Part shown: positions 60,009-64,000 of the stretch, piece by piece
How the letters are laid out: every line of letters starts with the position of its first letter
How positions within the stretch are numbered: position 1 is the first letter of the stretch
Assembly: GCA_945957365.1 (NCBI GenBank)
Contig: CAMFKI010000017.1
Coordinates: 1 to 64,000 of the forward strand
DNA from: an uncultured Alphaproteobacteria bacterium
Lineage (GTDB): Bacteria > Pseudomonadota > Alphaproteobacteria > Rhizobiales > Aestuariivirgaceae
Reading direction: 5' to 3'
DNA: 64,000 nt
Notes under the pieces: model-generated
What the model was told of the DNA's origin: nothing
Databases searched by the model: none
The model's input: the letters and a program-made list of their open reading frames with translations, nothing else
Position numbers and translations under genes: made by a program

Positions 60009-62912
60009 CTACTCCGCCGCCTCCATGTAGTTCGCCATGGGCGGGCAGGTGCAGACAAGGTTGCGGTCGCCGAAGACGTTGTCGACGCGCGCCACGGGCG
60101 GCCAGTACTTGTCGTTCGGATAGCCCTTCAAGGGGAAGAAGGCCTTCTCCTTCGAGTAGGGGTGCTTCCAGTCGCCGAGCAGCAGGCGATGCGTGTGCGG
60201 CGCGTTCTTCAGCACGTTGTCGAGGCGGTCGGCCTTGCCCTCCTCCACCTCGGCGATCTCCTTGCGGATCTCGATCATCGCGTCGCAGAAGCGGTCGAGC
60301 TCGCGCTTCGACTCGGACTCCGTCGGCTCGATCATCAGCGTGTCCGGCACGGGGAAGGACATGGTGGGGGCATGGAAGCCATAGTCGACGAGGCGCTTGG
60401 CCACGTCCTCGACCGACAGCCCCGTGCGCTCCTTCAGCCAGCGCAGGTCGATGATGCACTCATGCGCCACGAAGCCGCCGGGGCCCTTGTAGAGCACCGG
60501 GAAATGCGGATCGAGGCGCTTGGCGATGTAGTTGGCGTTGAGGATGGCCATGGAGGTGGCCTTGGTCAGGCCCGGCCCGCCCATCATCGCGATATAGGTC
60601 CACGAGATGGGAAGGATCGAGGCCGAGCCCCAGGGGGCCGCTGCCACCGCACCCTGCGACTGGTCCTTGCCCGCCGCGGGATTGACGCCCGTGACGACGC
60701 CATGGCCCGGCAGGAAGGGTGCGAGATGCGCCTTGACGCCGATGGGGCCCACACCCGGTCCGCCGCCGCCATGCGGGATGCAGAAGGTCTTGTGCAGGTT
60801 CATGTGGCAGACATCGGCGCCGAGTTCCGCAGGCCGCACGAGGCCAACCTGCGCATTGAGGTTGGCGCCGTCGAGATAGACCTGCCCGCCATTGGCATGG
60901 ACCGTGTCGCAGATCTCCTTGATCGCCGTCTCGAACACGCCATGGGTCGACGGGTACGTGATCATGAGCGCGGCGAGATGGTCCTTGTGCTCCTCGGCCT
61001 TCTTCCTGAGGTCCGCAACATCGACATTGCCATGCTCGTCGCAGGCCACGACCACCACCTTCATGCCCGCCATGACGGCAGACGCCGGGTTGGTGCCATG
61101 GGCCGAGACGGGGATGAGGCAGACGTCGCGCTGCGTGTCACCGCGCGAGTCATGATAGCCGCGAATGGCGAGGAGGCCTGCATATTCGCCCTGGCTGCCG
61201 GCATTGGGCTGCAGGGAGACAGCGTCGAAGCCGGTGATCTCCGCCAGCATCTCCTCGAGTTCCTCGAAGAGCTGCTGGTAGCCCTGCGCCTGTTCGAGGG
61301 GCGCGAAGGGATGCAGCATGGAGAAGCCGCGCCAGGTGACGGGGATCATCTCCGTCGTGGCGTTGAGCTTCATGGTGCAGGAGCCCAAGGGGATCATCGC
61401 CTGGTCCAGCGCCACGTCCTTCACCTGCAGGTGACGCAGGTAGCGCAGCATCTCGGTTTCCGAGTGGTACATCGAGAAGACCGGATGCGTGAGATAGGCC
61501 GACGTGCGGCGCAGCGGCTCGGGGATGGTCTCCTTCACCTTGGCGTCGATGGCGTCGATCGTGATGCGCTCCAGCGCATCGGTCTTGAACACGGTGAGCA
61601 GGCGTTCCAGCTCCTGCCGGCGCACCGACTGGTCGAAGGCTATCCCCAAGTGGTCGGCATCGACGAAGCGCAGGTTGATGCGCTGCTCCTTGGCCCTGGC
61701 CCACAGCGCGTGCGCCCGGCCCGGTGCGTGGATGGTCACGGTGTCGAAGAAGCTCTTCGTCACCACCTCGTAGCCGAAGCCCGTCACGGCATCGGCGAAG
61801 ATCTCCGCCATGCGATGCACGCGCTCGGCCGTCTTCTTGATGCCCTTGGGACCGTTGTAGACGGCGAACATGGCGGCGATGACGGCCAGGAGCACCTGTG
61901 CCGTACAGATGTTGCTGGTGGCCTTCTCGCGCCGGATGTGCTGCTCGCGCGTCTGCAGCGCCATGCGCAGCGCGCGGTGGCCTTCGGCATCGACCGAGAC
62001 GCCGATGACGCGGCCGGGCATCGCACGCTTGTACTCGTCCTTCGTCGCGAAGAAGGCGGCATGCGGGCCGCCATAGCCCATGGGCACGCCGAAGCGCTGG
62101 GCCGAGCCGATGGCGATGTCCGCACCGAGTTCGCCGGGCGGCGTGAGCAATGCGAGGGCCAGAAGATCAGTCGCCATGATGGCCAGCGCGCCGGCGCCAT
62201 GCAGCTTCGAGATCACGCCGCGGAAGTCGCGCACCTCTCCGGAAGAACCGGGATAGGAGAGCAGTGCCGCGAACACCGTCTCTGGCTTCAGGTCCTTCAT
62301 CGGATCGCCGATGACGACGTCATAGCCGAAGGCGCGGGCGCGGGTCTCGATCACGCCGATGGTCTGGGGGTGCGTGTCCCTGTCGACGAAGAACGTGTTC
62401 GCCGTGGTCTTGACCACGCGCTTGGCCATGCTCATCGCTTCCGCCGCCGCGGTGCTCTCGTCCAAGAGCGAGGCATTGGCGATTTCGAGGCCGGTCATGT
62501 CGATGATCATCTGCTGGAAGTTCAGCAGCGCCTCGAGCCGGCCCTGGCTCACCTCGGCCTGATAGGGCGTATAGGCAGTGTACCAGCCGGGGTTCTCCAG
62601 CACGTTGCGCAGGATCACCTTGGGCGTGATGGTGCCGTAATAGCCCATGCCGATCATCGAGACATAGACGTCGTTGCGCTCCGCCATGGTGCGGAGGTAG
62701 GAGAGGGCCGTGCGCTCCGGCATGGCCTTCTTGAGTTCGAGCGGCCGCTTCGAGCGGATATTCTCCGGCACCACGCGGGTGATGAAGTCCTCGAGCGACT
62801 TGGCGCCGAGGCTCCGCAGCATCTCGGCGGTGTCGGCATCATCGGGCCCGATGTGGCGGGGAATGAAGTTTGCGCCGGGTTCGAGCTCGGCGAATGTGGG
62901 GCGGGAAGCCAT
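60009..62912 (-). CDS. gcvP: Glycine dehydrogenase (decarboxylating), P protein
   Basis: PLP enzyme of 967 residues that decarboxylates glycine and transfers the aminomethyl group to the lipoyl arm of GcvH. It is the single-chain (fused) P protein. The PLP lysine is K708 in HLNLHKTFC, followed by PHGGGGPG. The N-terminal half starts with [17 protein letters not shown]. It is the last gene of gcvT-gcvH-gcvP, 5 bases after gcvH. Together with serine hydroxymethyltransferase it feeds one-carbon metabolism. Confidence 0.97.
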   Translation of the reverse strand: MASRPTFAELEPGANFIPRHIGPDDADTAEMLRSLGAKSLEDFITRVVPENIRSKRPLELKKAMPERTALSYLRTMAERNDVYVSMIGMGYYGTITPKVILRNVLENPGWYTAYTPYQAEVSQGRLEALLNFQQMIIDMTGLEIANASLLDESTAAAEAMSMAKRVVKTTANTFFVDRDTHPQTIGVIETRARAFGYDVVIGDPMKDLKPETVFAALLSYPGSSGEVRDFRGVISKLHGAGALAIMATDLLALALLTPPGELGADIAIGSAQRFGVPMGYGGPHAAFFATKDEYKRAMPGRVIGVSVDAEGHRALRMALQTREQHIRREKATSNICTAQVLLAVIAAMFAVYNGPKGIKKTAERVHRMAEIFADAVTGFGYEVVTKSFFDTVTIHAPGRAHALWARAKEQRINLRFVDADHLGIAFDQSVRRQELERLLTVFKTDALERITIDAIDAKVKETIPEPLRRTSAYLTHPVFSMYHSETEMLRYLRHLQVKDVALDQAMIPLGSCTMKLNATTEMIPVTWRGFSMLHPFAPLEQAQGYQQLFEELEEMLAEITGFDAVSLQPNAGSQGEYAGLLAIRGYHDSRGDTQRDVCLIPVSAHGTNPASAVMAGMKVVVVACDEHGNVDVADLRKKAEEHKDHLAALMITYPSTHGVFETAIKEICDTVHANGGQVYLDGANLNAQVGLVRPAELGADVCHMNLHKTFCIPHGGGGPGVGPIGVKAHLAPFLPGHGVVTGVNPAAGKDQSQGAVAAAPWGSASILPISWTYIAMMGGPGLTKATSMAILNANYIAKRLDPHFPVLYKGPGGFVAHECIIDLRWLKERTGLSVEDVAKRLVDYGFHAPTMSFPVPDTLMIEPTESESKRELDRFCDAMIEIRKEIAEVEEGKADRLDNVLKNAPHTHRLLLGDWKHPYSKEKAFFPLKGYPNDKYWPPVARVDNVFGDRNLVCTCPPMANYMEAAE

Positions 62913-62917
62913 GATTG

Positions 62918-63286
62918 TTATCCGTTCACCAGCTTGTCATAGGCGGCCTTGTCCATCAGCTCGTCGAGCTCCGACGGATTGGACAGCTTCACCTTCATGA
63001 ACCACGCGGAGCCTTCGGCGTCGCGGTTGACCAGCGCCGGGTCGCCCTCGAGTTCCTTGTTCACCTCGACGACCTCGCCCGAGACGGGGACATAGACTTC
63101 GCTCGCGGCCTTGACGCTTTCGACGACGGCGGCCTGCTCGTGGGCGGCGACCTTCTTGCCGATGGCGGGGAGTTCGATGAAGACCACGTCACCCAGCTGC
63201 TCCTGGGCGTGGTTGGTGATGCCGATGGTGGCGATGCCGTTCTCGACGATCACCCACTCGTGGTCCTTGCTGTACTTGGCGGTCAT
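62918..63286 (-). CDS. gcvH: Glycine cleavage system H protein
   Basis: A 122-residue lipoyl carrier that shuttles the aminomethyl group between GcvP and GcvT. The lipoylated lysine is K59 in [11 protein letters not shown], and [19 protein letters not shown] is the typical N-terminal half. It lies 12 bases downstream of gcvT and 5 bases upstream of gcvP. Confidence 0.97.
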   Translation of the reverse strand: MTAKYSKDHEWVIVENGIATIGITNHAQEQLGDVVFIELPAIGKKVAAHEQAAVVESVKAASEVYVPVSGEVVEVNKELEGDPALVNRDAEGSAWFMKVKLSNPSELDELMDKAAYDKLVNG

Positions 63287-63298
63287 GTGGAAAGGCTC

Positions 63299-64000
63299 CT
63301 AGCGTTTGAAGCGGTTGGGAATGAAGGGAAGGGCGACGATCGACGCGGGCATCGGTTGCCCACGCACGACCAGATTGATCTTGGTGCCGGGTGCGGCCGA
63401 GGCGGTCTCGACATAGCCCATGGCGACGGGGCCGTTCACCGAGGGGCCGAAGCCGCCGGAGGTGATCTTGCCGATCTCGCGGCCCGTGGCATCGGTGATG
63501 ACGGTGCCGTCGCGCGCAGGCGCCCGGCCCTCGGGCTTGATGCCGACGCGCTTCTTCGCGGTACCTTTCGCGAGTTCCTTCTGAACCCGCGCGGCACCGA
63601 TGAAGCCGCCTTCGCTGCGGCGGCGCTTCTGGATCGACCAGACGAGATCGGCCTCGACCGGCGAGATCGTCTCATCGAGTTCATGGCCATAGAGGCAGAG
63701 GCCGCCTTCGAGGCGGAGCGAATCGCGCGCGCCGAGGCCCACGGGCTTCACCAGCGGGTCCGACAGCAGCAGGTTCCACAGCTTGGACGCATCGGCATTC
63801 GAGACGGAAATCTCGAAGCCGTCCTCGCCGGTGTAGCCCGAGCGCGAGACTTGGCACCTGATGCCGCCGATCTCGACGTCGGCATAATGCATGAAGGGAA
63901 TGTCCTTCACCGCCGGCGCCAGCCTGGCCAGCGCCTCCTCGGCCTTCGGGCCCTGCAGCGCCACCAGCGAAAGATCATCGCGGCGCGTGAGCTTCACGCC
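63299..64000 (-). CDS. gcvT: Glycine cleavage system aminomethyltransferase, partial (5' end beyond window)
   Basis: The C-terminal part, about 233 residues, of the T protein that transfers the methylene group from GcvH to tetrahydrofolate. Recognisable segments are CQVSRSGYTGEDGFEISV, GLGARDSLRLEGGLCLYGHELDE and the C-terminal barrel (PVAMGYVE). The start lies beyond position 64000, so any glycine riboswitch or promoter of the gcv operon cannot be assessed here. Confidence 0.95.
   Translation of the reverse strand, partial: GVKLTRRDDLSLVALQGPKAEEALARLAPAVKDIPFMHYADVEIGGIRCQVSRSGYTGEDGFEISVSNADASKLWNLLLSDPLVKPVGLGARDSLRLEGGLCLYGHELDETISPVEADLVWSIQKRRRSEGGFIGAARVQKELAKGTAKKRVGIKPEGRAPARDGTVITDATGREIGKITSGGFGPSVNGPVAMGYVETASAAPGTKINLVVRGQPMPASIVALPFIPNRFKR

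Noticed and set aside
59988..62942. Very long open frame on the plus strand opposite gcvP
   Set aside because: It mirrors gcvP codons and is rich in R, H, G, A and D, as expected for an antisense frame in high-G+C DNA. The same applies to plus frames opposite ppdK (21115-23517), opposite the TPR and ETF-QO genes (34742-37930), opposite the 12.8-15.8 kb genes, and to the minus frame opposite smc (50603-53323).
62913..64000. Glycine riboswitch for the gcv operon
   Set aside because: The operon's leader lies beyond the right end of the window; nothing riboswitch-like was seen between gcvT, gcvH and gcvP.

Overview
The window looks like chromosomal core DNA of an alphaproteobacterium, most likely a member of the Hyphomicrobiales (Rhizobiales). 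Base composition is visibly high in G+C. The indicators are a CcrM-type GANTC methyltransferase next to rnhB, a consensus alphaproteobacterial LexA box (GTTC-N7-GTTC), CtrA-type TTAA-N7-TTAA boxes, a split F0 operon (atpI-B-E-F'-F with no F1 genes beside it), a pyruvate phosphate dikinase gene near glyS, an ETF-ubiquinone oxidoreductase and a SleB-type hydrolase. No rRNA, tRNA, CRISPR array, transposase or phage gene was seen. Genus and family cannot be fixed from this sequence.

Layout. 0-11.5 kb: pdxH-SDR-metC on the minus strand, divergent from fabI-histidine phosphatase-aroC; then tlyA-xseB-deacetylase (minus) divergent from sua5-FAD oxidase-GNAT (plus). 11.5-20.8 kb: NUDIX; a small protein behind a CtrA box; DUF6165-lysE-acuI-dihydroorotase (minus); and a five-gene overlapping plus-strand operon (ygfZ, tag, a caspase/CHAT-like protein, an HD hydrolase, a tyrosine phosphatase). 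Next come a branched-chain aminotransferase and a SleB hydrolase. 21-30 kb (minus): ppdK, an MFS carrier, and glyS and glyQ separated by two unrelated small genes. 30-36.4 kb: S49 peptidase, tRNA methyltransferase, DUF2007, polyprenyl synthase, a DUF559 nuclease between two copies of a small repeat, ispE and a TPR lipoprotein-like/secreted protein. 36.5-41.8 kb: ETF-QO, an unusual uracil-DNA glycosylase, moaB, an EamA carrier and a radical SAM protein with a LexA-controlled promoter. 41.9-54.8 kb: a glycosyltransferase-FkbM fusion and a DUF1254 protein, followed by the block rnhB-ccrM-HAD-mutY-dciA-dsbA-smc-HAD. 54.9-64 kb: DUF1272 and TPR proteins, the F0 ATP synthase operon, a SAM methyltransferase, and gcvT(partial)-gcvH-gcvP.

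Functionally most genes are housekeeping: fatty acid, aromatic, isoprenoid, pyrimidine, one-carbon and energy metabolism, DNA repair and chromosome segregation. Most neighbours in a run overlap by 4 bases (ATGA or GTGA), which implies translational coupling. Between operons sit at least five families of small palindromic intergenic elements.

The points most worth following up are the minimal CHAT/caspase-like protein inside a repair/nucleotide operon, a LexA box lying exactly on the -35 of an apparently leaderless radical SAM gene, five GANTC sites in 46 bases just upstream of ccrM, the DUF559 nuclease bracketed by directly repeated palindromic elements, a uracil-DNA glycosylase that has lost two of four cluster cysteines, and a glycosyltransferase-methyltransferase fusion.
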